Assembly (NCBI GenBank): GCA_902543405.1
Contig: CACBYC010000009.1
Location: 1 to 50,677, forward strand
From: an uncultured Pelagibacteraceae bacterium
GTDB taxonomy: Bacteria; Pseudomonadota; Alphaproteobacteria; Pelagibacterales; Pelagibacteraceae
Direction: 5' to 3'
Length of the DNA stretch: 50,677 bases
Shown: positions 27,754 to 36,802 of the stretch, piece after piece
Layout: the number at the start of each line of letters is the position of its first letter
Position numbering within the stretch: the first letter of the stretch is position 1
Position numbers and translations under genes: made by a program
The notes under the pieces: model-generated
The model's input: only the letters and a program-made list of their open reading frames with translations
What the model was told of the DNA's origin: nothing
Database searches by the model: none

Positions 27754-28821
27754 TTAATTAATATTATCTAAGATTTTATTTGCACATTCTTTTGTATTGC
27801 TATCACCATCTAGATCTTGGGTTCTATTTTGCTTTTCTAGCAAAGTTTTTTCGATTGAACCTACTATTCGTGTGGCAGCTTCTTTTTCGCCTAAATAATC
27901 TAACATCATAGCGCCAGACCAGATTTGACCTATTGGATTTGCAATACCTTTTCCAGCAATATCAGGTGCTGATCCATGAACAGGCTCGAATAAAGAAGGA
28001 TGTTTATTTGTTGGGTTAATATTTCCTGATGGAGCTATACCAATTGTTCCCGTACATGCTGGACCCAAATCGGATAAAATATCTCCAAATAAATTTGATG
28101 CTACAACAACATCAAACCACTCTGGTGTTAAAACAAATCTTGCAGCTAAAATATCGATATGAAATTGATCTGTTTTAATCTCAGGGAAATCTTTTTTATT
28201 TTCATAAAATCTTTGGTCCCAGTATGGCATGGTTATAGAAATACCATTTGATTTTGTGGCATTAGTTAATTTTTTTCGATCTCTTGTTTTTGCTAATTCA
28301 AATGCAAATTTTTGAACTCTATCTATTCCATGTTTTGACATTATAGTTTCTTGTATAACAATTTCTCTTTCAGTATTTTGATACATTTTTCCACCTACCG
28401 AAGAATATTCGCCCTCAGTGTTTTCACGCACTATCATCATATCTATGTCACCAGGTTTTTTATTTGCTAAGGGTGCATTTACTCCTTTAAATAATTTTAC
28501 TGGCCTTAAATTGATAAATTGATCAAATTCTCGTCTAAACTGTAGTAGGGAACCCCATAAAGTAATATGATCTGGGTATTTATCTGGCATACCTACTGCA
28601 CCAAAAAATATTGCATCATGATTACCAATTTGTTGTTTCCAATCATCAGGTAGCATTTTTCCATGCTTTTCATAATAATCACATGATGAAAAATCAAATT
28701 CATCTATCTTTAATTTAAATTGATGTTGATTTGCTACTTCTTTAAGTATTTTTAAAGCTTCTGGAACAACCTCTTTTCCAATACCATCTCCAGCAATTGA
28801 GGCGATTTTGTATTCTTTCAT
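27754..28821 (-). CDS. Tartrate / D-malate dehydrogenase (decarboxylating) family
   Basis: A 355-residue beta-decarboxylating dehydrogenase of the isocitrate/isopropylmalate superfamily. It opens with SIAGDGIGKEVVPEALKIL. Conserved substrate and metal segments are LLQFRREFDQFINLRPVKLF, MMIVRENTEGEYSSVGG, and FGDILSDLGPACTGTIGIAP. The combination WGSLLQFRR... with REN(T)EGEYS resembles TtuC/DmlA (tartrate or D-malate dehydrogenase) more than LeuB. Substrate should be read as D-malate or tartrate, inferred. It lies 2 nt downstream of guaC on the same strand. Confidence 0.82.
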   Translation of the reverse strand: MKEYKIASIAGDGIGKEVVPEALKILKEVANQHQFKLKIDEFDFSSCDYYEKHGKMLPDDWKQQIGNHDAIFFGAVGMPDKYPDHITLWGSLLQFRREFDQFINLRPVKLFKGVNAPLANKKPGDIDMMIVRENTEGEYSSVGGKMYQNTEREIVIQETIMSKHGIDRVQKFAFELAKTRDRKKLTNATKSNGISITMPYWDQRFYENKKDFPEIKTDQFHIDILAARFVLTPEWFDVVVASNLFGDILSDLGPACTGTIGIAPSGNINPTNKHPSLFEPVHGSAPDIAGKGIANPIGQIWSGAMMLDYLGEKEAATRIVGSIEKTLLEKQNRTQDLDGDSNTKECANKILDNIN

Positions 28822-28823
28822 CC

Positions 28824-29858
28824 TTACTTAGTAAAGGTATCGTTAAATTGTTTAGCTACTCTTACAAAAGTAGTACATTTACTAAGTTGTTTAAGAGAAG
28901 GGGCTCCCACATAAGTACAGCTACTTCTGACACCACCAAGAATATTATTTATCGTATCTTTAATTTTTCCACGATATTTAATTCTCACTGTTCTACCCTC
29001 ACTACTTCTATAGTCAGACAAACCCCCGTAATGTTTCTTATTTGCTATGTCAGAACTTGATCCATAAAATTCTATAAATTTATGACCATTTGATTTTATT
29101 AGCTTACCTTCACCTTCATCGTGACCAGCAAACATTCCTCCAAGCATCACAAAATCTGCACCACCACCGAAAGCTTTTGCGACATCACCCGGGCAAGTAC
29201 AACCCCCATCAGCAATAATATGTGCCCCTAAACCATGGGCAGCATCAGCACATTCAATGACAGCACTTAACTGAGGATAACCAACACCTGTTTGAATTCT
29301 TGTAGTGCAAACACTACCTGGTCCAATTCCAACTTTTACAATATCTGCTCCTGATAATACTAATTCTTGTGCCATATCTGCCGTTACCACGTTACCAGCA
29401 ATAATAGTTTTAGTAGGATATTTATCTCTCACGGATTTTAAAAATTTACTAAAGTGTTCAGAATAACCATTAGCAACATCAATGCAGATAAATTTTATGA
29501 AACTATATTCTTTTAAAATTTTATCTAAATTTTCAAAATCTTCTTTTTTTATTCCTATACTTAAAGCAATATTTGGATGAATAGATTTTATTTTTTTGAA
29601 TTTTTTTATTTTTTGAATGTTATGCTGTTTAGTTAAACATGTGATCATTCCGTATTCAGAAAGCTTTTCAGCTACACCAAGTTCACCAACACCGTCCATA
29701 TTTGAGGCCATGATAGGAATTCCAGACCATTCATTATTACTATACTTAAATCTATAAGTTCTTTTTAGATTTACATCTTTACGACTTTGAAGAGTACTTC
29801 TCTTAGGTCTAAAAAGTACATCTGAGTAGTCTAATTTTAGTTCTTCTTCAATTCTCAC
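28824..29858 (-). CDS. guaC: GMP reductase
   Basis: A 344-residue GMP reductase that converts GMP to IMP with NADPH. C184 in GPGSVCTTRIQTG is the catalytic cysteine (E. coli Cys186). ADGGCTCPGDVAKAFGGGAD and the opening MRIEEELKLDYSDVLFRPKR align closely with E. coli GuaC. The start is GTG, supported by that N-terminal match. A TTGAAT-N16-TATAAA promoter would place transcription only about 2 nt before the GTG. Confidence 0.95.
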   Translation of the reverse strand: MRIEEELKLDYSDVLFRPKRSTLQSRKDVNLKRTYRFKYSNNEWSGIPIMASNMDGVGELGVAEKLSEYGMITCLTKQHNIQKIKKFKKIKSIHPNIALSIGIKKEDFENLDKILKEYSFIKFICIDVANGYSEHFSKFLKSVRDKYPTKTIIAGNVVTADMAQELVLSGADIVKVGIGPGSVCTTRIQTGVGYPQLSAVIECADAAHGLGAHIIADGGCTCPGDVAKAFGGGADFVMLGGMFAGHDEGEGKLIKSNGHKFIEFYGSSSDIANKKHYGGLSDYRSSEGRTVRIKYRGKIKDTINNILGGVRSSCTYVGAPSLKQLSKCTTFVRVAKQFNDTFTK

Positions 29859-29867
29859 GAGTCCGAA

Positions 29868-29895
29868 TTTATACAGGGGCTCAAAGCAAATTCAA
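29868..29895 (-). promoter_or_regulatory. Promoter of guaC with very short leader
   Basis: On the minus strand TTGAAT (29895-29890), a 16-nt spacer and TATAAA (29873-29868) lie 9 nt before the GTG start. Transcription would start about 2 nt before the codon, and no Shine-Dalgarno is visible, so translation may be near-leaderless. Confidence 0.55.
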
Positions 29896-29926
29896 ATTAA
29901 TTATTAATATTGATGCAGCGTTTTCA

Positions 29927-29955
29927 TTGGCTTTAATTTAAAAAATACATATTAT
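29927..29955 (+). promoter_or_regulatory. Promoter of the dehalogenase-like gene, predicted leaderless
   Basis: TTGGCT at 29927-29932, exactly 17 nt, then TATTAT at 29950-29955. The ATG is only 5 nt after the -10 box, so the transcript should begin at or next to the A of ATG. No ribosome-binding site fits in between. Confidence 0.55.
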
Positions 29956-29960
29956 TAGGC

Positions 29961-30839
29961 ATGTTTAATGGTTTTAAGTCAAAGTACGTAAAGGTAAAAA
30001 AGGGCAAGGTTTTTTGTAGAGTTGGTGGTGAAGGTCCACCATTACTTTTACTACACGGATATCCACAAACACATTTAATGTGGCACAAAACAGCCCCTGA
30101 GTTATCTAAAAAATTTACAGTGGTTGCTGCAGATTTAAGAGGATATGGAAATAGTCTTGCTCCAGCATCAGATAGCAAACATTACAACTACTCAAAAAGA
30201 GAAATGGCAAGTGACATGAAACAGATGATGATAAAATTAGGGTTTAACAAATTTTTTGTTGCGGGACATGATAGAGGTGGAAGAGTTGCTCACAGGTTAG
30301 CAAGAGACCATAGAAAAAATATAATAGCTCTTAGTGTTTTAGATATTTGTCCAACATTAGATATGTACGAACTCACGACGAAAGATTTCGCAAAAGCTTA
30401 CTTTCATTGGTTTTTTTTAATACAACCAAAGTGGTTGCCCGAAAGAATGATAATGAGTGATCCACGTAAATGGATGAAAAGTTGTTTAGATAAATGGTCA
30501 GGTAATCACAAATTTGGAAAAGTTGAAGAAAATTATTTAAAATGTTTCAAGCAACCAAAAAGAATTCATGGATCTTGTGAAGATTATAGGGCGTCTGCGA
30601 CTATTGATTTGGATCATGACAAACAAGATAGAAAGAAAAAACTAAATATTCCAGTCCAAGTGTTATGGGGAAGTAAGGGAGTAATTGGAAAACAGTTCAA
30701 ACCAATAAAAATTTGGCAAAGATATACTCAAAAAAAAGTTATAGGTTATCCTATAAACTCAGGTCACTTCATTCCAGAGCAAAATCCAAAGGCAACTATT
30801 AAACATTTAACTGATTTTTTTTTGAGGAAAATTAAGTAA
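29961..30839 (+). CDS. Haloacid (fluoroacetate) dehalogenase-like alpha/beta hydrolase
   Basis: A 292-residue alpha/beta hydrolase. The nucleophile elbow is GHDRGGR with D104, R105 and R108. D128 (in SVLDIC), H149-W150 (in AYFHWFF), Y209 (in CEDYRAS) and H269 (in NSGHF) complete the set. These match Rhodopseudomonas fluoroacetate dehalogenase D110, R111, R114, D134, H155, W156, Y219 and H280, including the three halide-pocket residues. Hydrolysis of a haloacetate is likely; an epoxide-hydrolase role is less likely because of the halide pocket. Length is normal for the family. Confidence 0.83.
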   Translation: MFNGFKSKYVKVKKGKVFCRVGGEGPPLLLLHGYPQTHLMWHKTAPELSKKFTVVAADLRGYGNSLAPASDSKHYNYSKREMASDMKQMMIKLGFNKFFVAGHDRGGRVAHRLARDHRKNIIALSVLDICPTLDMYELTTKDFAKAYFHWFFLIQPKWLPERMIMSDPRKWMKSCLDKWSGNHKFGKVEENYLKCFKQPKRIHGSCEDYRASATIDLDHDKQDRKKKLNIPVQVLWGSKGVIGKQFKPIKIWQRYTQKKVIGYPINSGHFIPEQNPKATIKHLTDFFLRKIK

Positions 30840-30849
30840 TTAGCCTTAC

Positions 30850-30878
30850 TTGATGTGATCAATAATCGCGCATATCAT
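30850..30878 (+). promoter_or_regulatory. Promoter of the tldD operon
   Basis: TTGATG at 30850-30855, a 17-nt spacer and TATCAT at 30873-30878. This gives a leader of about 30 nt before the tldD ATG at 30915. It lies in the only gap on this side of the dehalogenase-like gene. Confidence 0.5.
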
Positions 30879-30914
30879 TCTTGATAATATAGAATTCACC
30901 TTTAAATATAGCTA

Positions 30915-32327
30915 ATGTCTTCTTTACTAAAAAATTCAGAATTAACTTCAGAAAAAGCAGATAGTATTGTTTCTGAAACTCTAAATAATTGTGATGATGG
31001 TGAGCTTTATATAGAGGATACAAAATCTGAGACAATTGTATTAGATGATAACAAAATTAAAAGTTCAAATTATACATCTGACTTAGGTTATGGTTTTAGA
31101 GCTGTAACAGGTGATACAGTCGCTTATTCTCATTCAAACGAAATTTCTGAAAAATCATTAAAAAATTCTAGCGAAAATCTTAAGTCAACTTTAAAAAATA
31201 ATAGCGGAACATATAATTCAGAAATAAAAAAAACTAATCAGAAGCTTTATAAAGATGTTGATCCAATTGAGAGCAAGTCAATGAAATCAAAAATAGAATT
31301 GCTGAACAATATGAATGAGTATGCCAGATCAAAAGATAGTTCAGTTAAACAAGTAACAGCAAGCCTTCTAGCAGAGAAGAAAAATGTTGAGATCATTAGA
31401 TCTGGAGGAGAATTATTATCAGATAACAGACCTTTAGTTAGAATAAATATGTCAGTAATGGTTGAAAAGAATGGTAGAAAAGAAACTGGTGTTTTTGGTA
31501 TTGGTGGAAGACAAGATTATGATGAATATCTTAAAAATGATAATTGGAAAAAAGTTTGTGATGAAGCTTTTAGAATTGCAAGCACGAATATAGAAAGTAA
31601 ACCTTCTCTTGCAGGAGAAATGAAAGTTGTTTTAGGACCTGGTTGGCCTGCAATTTTAATTCATGAAGCTGTAGGTCATGGACTAGAAGGAGATTTTAAT
31701 AGAAAAAAAACTTCAGCTTTTCATGATTTAGTTGGTAAAAAAGTTGCGAGTGATGGAGTTACAATAATCGACGACGGAACATTAGATAATAGAAGAGGTA
31801 GTTTAAATATTGATGATGAAGGAACGCCAACAGAAAGAACAGTTTTAATTGAAAATGGTATCTTAAAAAATTTCATGCAAGATAGGCTTAATGCAAGACT
31901 TATGAATACAAAATCAACAGGAAATGGAAGAAGAGAGAGCTATAAACATGTCGTGATGCCTAGAATGAGAAATACGATAATGTTAGGTGGGTCAAACACC
32001 CAAGAAGAAATGATTAAGTCAGTAGATAAAGGTATTTTTGCTGTAAGTTTTGGTGGTGGTCAAGTTGACATTACCTCTGGAAAATTCGTTTTTAACTGTA
32101 CAGAAGCTTATGAGATTATAAATGGAAAAATTGGATCTCCAATTAAAGGAGCTACTTTAATTGGTGATGGACCATCTTCTTTAAAAGAAATTTTAATGGT
32201 TGGAAATGATATGATGCTAGATCCTGGTATTGGTACATGTGGAAAAGCTGGTCAAGGTGTACCAGTAGGTGTTGGACAACCATCTTTGCTTATAAATAAT
32301 ATGACTGTTGGTGGAACTCAACTCTAA
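30915..32327 (+). CDS. tldD: Metalloprotease TldD
   Basis: A 470-residue TldD, the catalytic half of the TldD/TldE heterodimeric protease. The HExxxH zinc motif is H250-E251-x3-H255 (HEAVGH), followed by GLEGDFNRKKTSAF. The C-terminal GTCGKAGQGVPVGVGQP carries the conserved zinc-ligand Cys. TldD/E degrades or trims unfolded and leader-bearing peptides. The partner gene starts 5 nt downstream. Confidence 0.94.
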   Translation: MSSLLKNSELTSEKADSIVSETLNNCDDGELYIEDTKSETIVLDDNKIKSSNYTSDLGYGFRAVTGDTVAYSHSNEISEKSLKNSSENLKSTLKNNSGTYNSEIKKTNQKLYKDVDPIESKSMKSKIELLNNMNEYARSKDSSVKQVTASLLAEKKNVEIIRSGGELLSDNRPLVRINMSVMVEKNGRKETGVFGIGGRQDYDEYLKNDNWKKVCDEAFRIASTNIESKPSLAGEMKVVLGPGWPAILIHEAVGHGLEGDFNRKKTSAFHDLVGKKVASDGVTIIDDGTLDNRRGSLNIDDEGTPTERTVLIENGILKNFMQDRLNARLMNTKSTGNGRRESYKHVVMPRMRNTIMLGGSNTQEEMIKSVDKGIFAVSFGGGQVDITSGKFVFNCTEAYEIINGKIGSPIKGATLIGDGPSSLKEILMVGNDMMLDPGIGTCGKAGQGVPVGVGQPSLLINNMTVGGTQL

Positions 32328-32331
32328 TAAA

Positions 32332-33651
32332 ATGATTAAAGATCAAGAGTATCTAAAAAAAATTGCAGATAGATGCCTTAGTAAATCAAAAAAATTAGGT
32401 TCATCTGGTGCAAACATATTAGTGCAAAGTTCTGTTTCTGAAAATGTAAATGTAAGGAATAAAAAACTTGATGGATCTGAAAGGTCTGAAAATCTTGGAG
32501 TAGTCCTTACAACTTATTTAGGTAAAAAAAAGTCCTCTATAGCCTCATCAAATCTAAAAGAAAGTAATTTAGATGACTTAGTAAATAGATGTATTGAAAC
32601 AATGAAAATTACTCCTGAGGATGAATATAATTCATTACCAGATAAAGACCTTCATTTTAAAGGATTAAAAGACTTAGACTTGTATGATGAAACTCATTTA
32701 AGCAATGAAGACAAGATTAATTATATAAAAGAGGCAGAAGAGGAAGCTTTTTCAAATGATAAAATAATAAATACTAATGGATCTGGATTTGGTGAGAACA
32801 AATCAAATTTTTTATTAGCTAATTCAAATGGATTTGCTGATGGATATAAAACTTCACAATTTACTGCATATTGTGAAGTTGTTTCAAAAAGCAACGGAAG
32901 CATGGAAAGAGATTATGAATATACAAGTAAAAGGTTTTACAGTGATATTTTAAAACCTAAACAACTTGGATCTATTGCAGCAGAGCATGCAGTAAAGAAA
33001 TTAAATCCACAAAAGATAAAAAGTGAAAAAATTAGTCTGATATTTGATAAAAGAATTTCAAAAAATTTTCTATCTATATTTGCAAGTGCAATATCATCAA
33101 GTGCAATAGCAAAAGGAACAACATTTTTAAAAGATAAGTTAAATCAACAAGTTTTTAACTCTGAAATAAATATATTAGATCATGGCAATATAAGAAAGGC
33201 CAATGGATCTCGTTACTTTGATAGCGAAGGTATAGCAGTAGTTAACCTTGATTTGATAAAGAACGGTATTCTTCAGGACTATTTAATTGATACTTATAAT
33301 GGGAAAAAAATAAATAGAAAGTCTAATGGTAGGGCAAGTGGTACAACAAATTTGTATTTTCAAAATGGATCAAAAACATTTGAGGATCTAATCAAATCAG
33401 AAAATAAAATCTTGTATATCAAAGAAACTATCGGCCATGGTACAAATATTATTAATGGTGATTATTCTGTAGGAGCATCTGGTATTATGATTGAGAATGG
33501 AGAGTTTTCATATCCAGTAAGTGAAATTACAATTGCTGGAAACCTAAATAATATTTTTAAAAATATAACTTTAGCCGACGATTTAGAATTTAACTATGCA
33601 ACGAATTCACCGACAATGATGGTTGAAGGTATGGTTGTTGGTGGAAAATAA
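32332..33651 (+). CDS. tldE: TldE (PmbA) protease partner subunit
   Basis: A 439-residue TldE/PmbA-type protein, the non-zinc partner of TldD. It lacks HExxxH and ends with NYATNSPTMMVEGMVVGGK, which is typical of the family; GTTNLYFQNG and ETIGHGTNIINGDYSVGASG are further family blocks. I chose the ATG at 32332, 5 nt after the tldD stop, over an in-frame TTG at 32308 inside tldD. Confidence 0.9.
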   Translation: MIKDQEYLKKIADRCLSKSKKLGSSGANILVQSSVSENVNVRNKKLDGSERSENLGVVLTTYLGKKKSSIASSNLKESNLDDLVNRCIETMKITPEDEYNSLPDKDLHFKGLKDLDLYDETHLSNEDKINYIKEAEEEAFSNDKIINTNGSGFGENKSNFLLANSNGFADGYKTSQFTAYCEVVSKSNGSMERDYEYTSKRFYSDILKPKQLGSIAAEHAVKKLNPQKIKSEKISLIFDKRISKNFLSIFASAISSSAIAKGTTFLKDKLNQQVFNSEINILDHGNIRKANGSRYFDSEGIAVVNLDLIKNGILQDYLIDTYNGKKINRKSNGRASGTTNLYFQNGSKTFEDLIKSENKILYIKETIGHGTNIINGDYSVGASGIMIENGEFSYPVSEITIAGNLNNIFKNITLADDLEFNYATNSPTMMVEGMVVGGK

Positions 33652-33658
33652 TTTCTAA

Positions 33659-34207
33659 ATGAAAAAAATAATTACCATTTTTCTTGCTATTTTTTTTATT
33701 AGTACCTCATCAAACTCTAATGAAAATGAAATAAGATTAAATAGCTTATTTGAAAAATTAAAAATTCAAAACCACTCAATTGCAATTGATACAGAGATGA
33801 AAATTTGGGATATTTGGACAAAACATCCCACTAATCAAAATTTAACTTCTTTGCTATCAAGAGGAACAAAATTTATGAATCAAGAGCAATATTCAGTTGC
33901 TGTAGATATATTCACAACAGTAATTAAAAAAGATCCTGCTTGGGCAGAAGCTTGGAATAAAAGAGCAACTGTCTTTTATTTAATGGGCAAATATCAAGAT
34001 TCTCAAAATGATATAGACAAGGTATTAAAACTAGAGAAAAGACATTTTGGAGCATTATCAGGACAGGGTCTCGTTCAAATTAAGTTAAAAAATTATGAAA
34101 AGGCTTTAAAGAGTTATGAAAAAGTAAAAGAGATTTATCCGTCCATGAGGTCACCACAAATAATGATACCACAGATTAAAGAGTTGATTAAAAACCAATC
34201 TGTGTAA
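33659..34207 (+). CDS. Exported TPR-repeat protein
   Basis: A 182-residue protein with an N-terminal signal peptide (MKKIITIFLAIFFISTSSNS). It has about three tetratricopeptide repeats, roughly residues 76-160, with motifs such as EQYSVAVDIFTTVIKKDP, AEAWNKRATVFYLMGKYQDS and HFGALSGQGLVQIKLKNYEK. It is probably a periplasmic adaptor for protein-protein contacts. It starts 7 nt after tldE and ends directly at the phosphatase start. Confidence 0.82.
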   Translation: MKKIITIFLAIFFISTSSNSNENEIRLNSLFEKLKIQNHSIAIDTEMKIWDIWTKHPTNQNLTSLLSRGTKFMNQEQYSVAVDIFTTVIKKDPAWAEAWNKRATVFYLMGKYQDSQNDIDKVLKLEKRHFGALSGQGLVQIKLKNYEKALKSYEKVKEIYPSMRSPQIMIPQIKELIKNQSV

Positions 34208-34756
34208 ATGAAAAAACTACTAATAATATTTTTTATTAATATTTTTGCAGTTAATTCTGCTTATTCTGCAGAAGAAGTCCTTAATTCTTTAAAAGAGGGA
34301 GGAAAAATAATTTTTATTAGACATGCGCTTGCACCAGGGAATGGAGATCCAGAAAATTTTGATTTAAATGATTGTTCTACCCAAAGAAATTTAAATCAAA
34401 GAGGAATTGAACAGTCAAAATTTATTGGAAGTATATTTAATAAAAACCAGATTAAAATTGAAAATGTCTATTCAAGTGAATGGTGCAGATGTATAGATAC
34501 AGCTAAATTTGCTTTTAAAAATTATCAAACATTTAGTGCACTAAATTCTTTTTATGATATTAGATTTGAAGCAAATGAAGAGAGGCAAATAACTCAACTA
34601 AAAGAGTTTATTAATCAATGGAATGGTAAAGAAAATATAATTTTTGTTACTCATTTTGTTGTTATATCCTCAATGCTAAATATAGGGACTTCTTCAGGAG
34701 AAATAGTAATAACCGATAAGAATTTAAATATTATTGGATCAATTGATACTTTGTAA
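34208..34756 (+). CDS. Exported histidine phosphatase family protein
   Basis: A 182-residue protein with signal peptide (MKKLLIIFFINIFAVNSAYS). The phosphohistidine motif is IIFIRHALAPG, followed by LNQRGIEQS, VYSSEWCRCIDTA, and a late FVTHFVVISS that supplies the second catalytic His. It resembles periplasmic branch-1 histidine phosphatases of the SixA/phosphoglycerate-mutase fold. The substrate is unknown. Confidence 0.82.
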   Translation: MKKLLIIFFINIFAVNSAYSAEEVLNSLKEGGKIIFIRHALAPGNGDPENFDLNDCSTQRNLNQRGIEQSKFIGSIFNKNQIKIENVYSSEWCRCIDTAKFAFKNYQTFSALNSFYDIRFEANEERQITQLKEFINQWNGKENIIFVTHFVVISSMLNIGTSSGEIVITDKNLNIIGSIDTL

Positions 34757-34774
34757 TATATTAACTTAATATTT

Positions 34775-34966
34775 ATGAAAACAATATTTATTATAGGATC
34801 AAAAAAGCATACTTTAAAATACACTAGAAAAATGCCTGAAGGCGAAGTAAAAAAAATGAAATCTTTTGTAACTAATAAAGGTCAAAAGTTAGAAAAAACA
34901 TCCAAGTTTAAAATTCTAAATATTTCAGACGAAAAAACAGCAAGAGTATTTAAGATCAGTTTATAA
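34775..34966 (+). CDS. Small basic hypothetical protein
   Basis: A 63-residue, lysine-rich protein (KKHTLKYTRK, GEVKKMKSF, GQKLEKTSKF) in the same direction as its neighbours, 18 nt after the phosphatase gene and 25 nt before the aminotransferase gene. No family was recognised. It lacks a signal peptide or membrane segment. No clear Shine-Dalgarno is seen. It could be a genuine short gene or chance coding. Confidence 0.5.
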   Translation: MKTIFIIGSKKHTLKYTRKMPEGEVKKMKSFVTNKGQKLEKTSKFKILNISDEKTARVFKISL

Positions 34967-34991
34967 TATTTAATCCAGAAATAGAAACTAA

Positions 34992-36143
34992 ATGAAGAAA
35001 TCTAAAAGAAGTAATGTAGACCCATTTATTGTAATGGATGTAATGGAGTCTGCTAGAAAAGCAGAAGCTAATGGCAAGCATGTAATTCATATGGAAGTAG
35101 GTCAACCAGGAACACCGGCACCAAAGTGTGCCAAACAATTTATTTCACATGAAATTTCTAATAATGATCTTGGCTATACAGTTACTTTAGGTTTGCCAGA
35201 ATTACGAAATAGAATTTCTAAATTGTATGGAGATTGGTACAATATTGATTTAAACCCAGACAGAATAATTATAACAACTGGATCTTCAGGAGCATTTATA
35301 CTTTCTTTTGCAGCATTATTTGATGTTGGAGATAGAGTAGGCATTGCCGCTCCAGGCTATCCTAGCTATAGACAAATTTTAAAGTCTCAAGATTTAATTC
35401 CAATTGATATTTTTACAGAGTTCCAAAATAAATTTCAGCCTATACCGAAAGATATTAAAGAAAATAATTTAAATGGTTTATTAGTTGCTTCTCCTGCAAA
35501 TCCAACTGGTTCAATGCTTGATAAAAAAAAACTAGAAGAACTTATTAATACTGCGCATGAAAATAAAGTGAGTTTTATTAGCGATGAGATTTATCATGGA
35601 ATTCAATATGAAAATAATCCTACATCTGCATTAGAAATTTCAAATGAGTGTTATGTTATAAATTCATTTTCTAAATATTTTTCTATGACAGGTTGGAGAG
35701 TAGGCTGGATGATTGTTCCTGAAAACCATGTGAGACAAGTAGAAAGACTATCTCAAAATCTTTTTATTTGTCCTCCTCATGTAAGTCAATTAACTGCTCT
35801 ATCAGCAATGGATGCAAAAGAGGAATTAAATACAAATGTAGAGGTTTATAAAAAAAATAGATCAATTTTGTTAGAAGAGTTACCTAAGGCTGGTTTAAAT
35901 AAATTTTCTCCCCCAGATGGAGCTTTTTATATCTACATTGATATTTCAGAGTATTCGAAAGATAGTCTTAACTTTTGTAAAGAAGTGCTTGATAAAGCAG
36001 GAGTAGCAATAACTCCTGGACTTGATTTCGATCAAAAAAGAGGAAATTCTACAATAAGGTTTTCATACGCTAGAAGCACTGAGGATATAATTGAAGGAGC
36101 AAATAGAATAAAAAAATTTATGAAAGAAGAGTATTTAAAATAA
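34992..36143 (+). CDS. PLP-dependent class I/II aminotransferase
   Basis: A 383-residue fold-type I aminotransferase. The PLP Lys is K228 in SFSKYFSMTGWR, with N170 in PANPTG, D198 and Y201 in SDEIYHG, and R236 in the GWRVGW region; ending segments include IRFSYAR. The group includes aspartate, aromatic and alanine-type enzymes. The substrate cannot be narrowed. The SDR gene starts 2 nt after its stop. Confidence 0.9.
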   Translation: MKKSKRSNVDPFIVMDVMESARKAEANGKHVIHMEVGQPGTPAPKCAKQFISHEISNNDLGYTVTLGLPELRNRISKLYGDWYNIDLNPDRIIITTGSSGAFILSFAALFDVGDRVGIAAPGYPSYRQILKSQDLIPIDIFTEFQNKFQPIPKDIKENNLNGLLVASPANPTGSMLDKKKLEELINTAHENKVSFISDEIYHGIQYENNPTSALEISNECYVINSFSKYFSMTGWRVGWMIVPENHVRQVERLSQNLFICPPHVSQLTALSAMDAKEELNTNVEVYKKNRSILLEELPKAGLNKFSPPDGAFYIYIDISEYSKDSLNFCKEVLDKAGVAITPGLDFDQKRGNSTIRFSYARSTEDIIEGANRIKKFMKEEYLK

Positions 36144-36145
36144 TA

Positions 36146-36802
36146 ATGAAAACTGCTGTTTTATTTGGCTCATCTGGGTTAATTGGATCTAATTTACTAG
36201 ATAATTTAATCAACAATAATACTTACAACAAAATAAAAATATTCGTTAGAAAATTACCTTCTATTGATAATTCAAAAGTTGAAGTGATCAATACAGATTT
36301 TTTAGATTTAGACACTTTAAAAGAAAAATTAACAGGTGATGATTGTTTTTTTTGCATTGGTACAACTCACAAAGACACACCCGATAAAAACGAATATAGA
36401 AGAATAGAATATGACTTACCTGTACAATTAGCAAAAATTGCAAAATTTAATTCAATTAGTAATTTTATTTATGTCTCCTCAATTGGAGCAAACCCAAAAG
36501 CCTCAAGCACATATTTAAAAAATAAAGGTCAAGTAGAGGAGGAGCTAAAAAAGATTGGGTTTTCTAACCTAAGCATTATTCAACCCTCATTTTTAGTTGG
36601 CAATAGAAAAGAGTTTAGAATTGTTGAGGTTTTAGGAATTCCAGTGATGAAATTTCTATCCTTATTTTTTTTTGGTGGATTTAAAAAATATACTCCAATA
36701 AAAGTTGATATAGTTGTGAATGCAATGATCAAACTTGCATCAGAAAATAATAGTGAGCAAACTTATTTATCTGATAGGTTGCAAGAGTTAGGATCTAACT
36801 AA
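36146..36802 (+). CDS. Atypical SDR / NAD(P)H-binding protein (HTATIP2-like)
   Basis: A 218-residue NAD(P)-binding protein with GSSGLIGSNLLDNL at the N-terminus (GxxGxxG type) and FCIGTTHKDT and FIYVSSIGANPKASSTY in the core, as in HTATIP2/NmrA-like atypical SDRs. The conserved Tyr/Lys pair is in an altered arrangement, so a redox role is uncertain. It is immediately followed by the SOUL gene. Confidence 0.8.
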   Translation: MKTAVLFGSSGLIGSNLLDNLINNNTYNKIKIFVRKLPSIDNSKVEVINTDFLDLDTLKEKLTGDDCFFCIGTTHKDTPDKNEYRRIEYDLPVQLAKIAKFNSISNFIYVSSIGANPKASSTYLKNKGQVEEELKKIGFSNLSIIQPSFLVGNRKEFRIVEVLGIPVMKFLSLFFFGGFKKYTPIKVDIVVNAMIKLASENNSEQTYLSDRLQELGSN

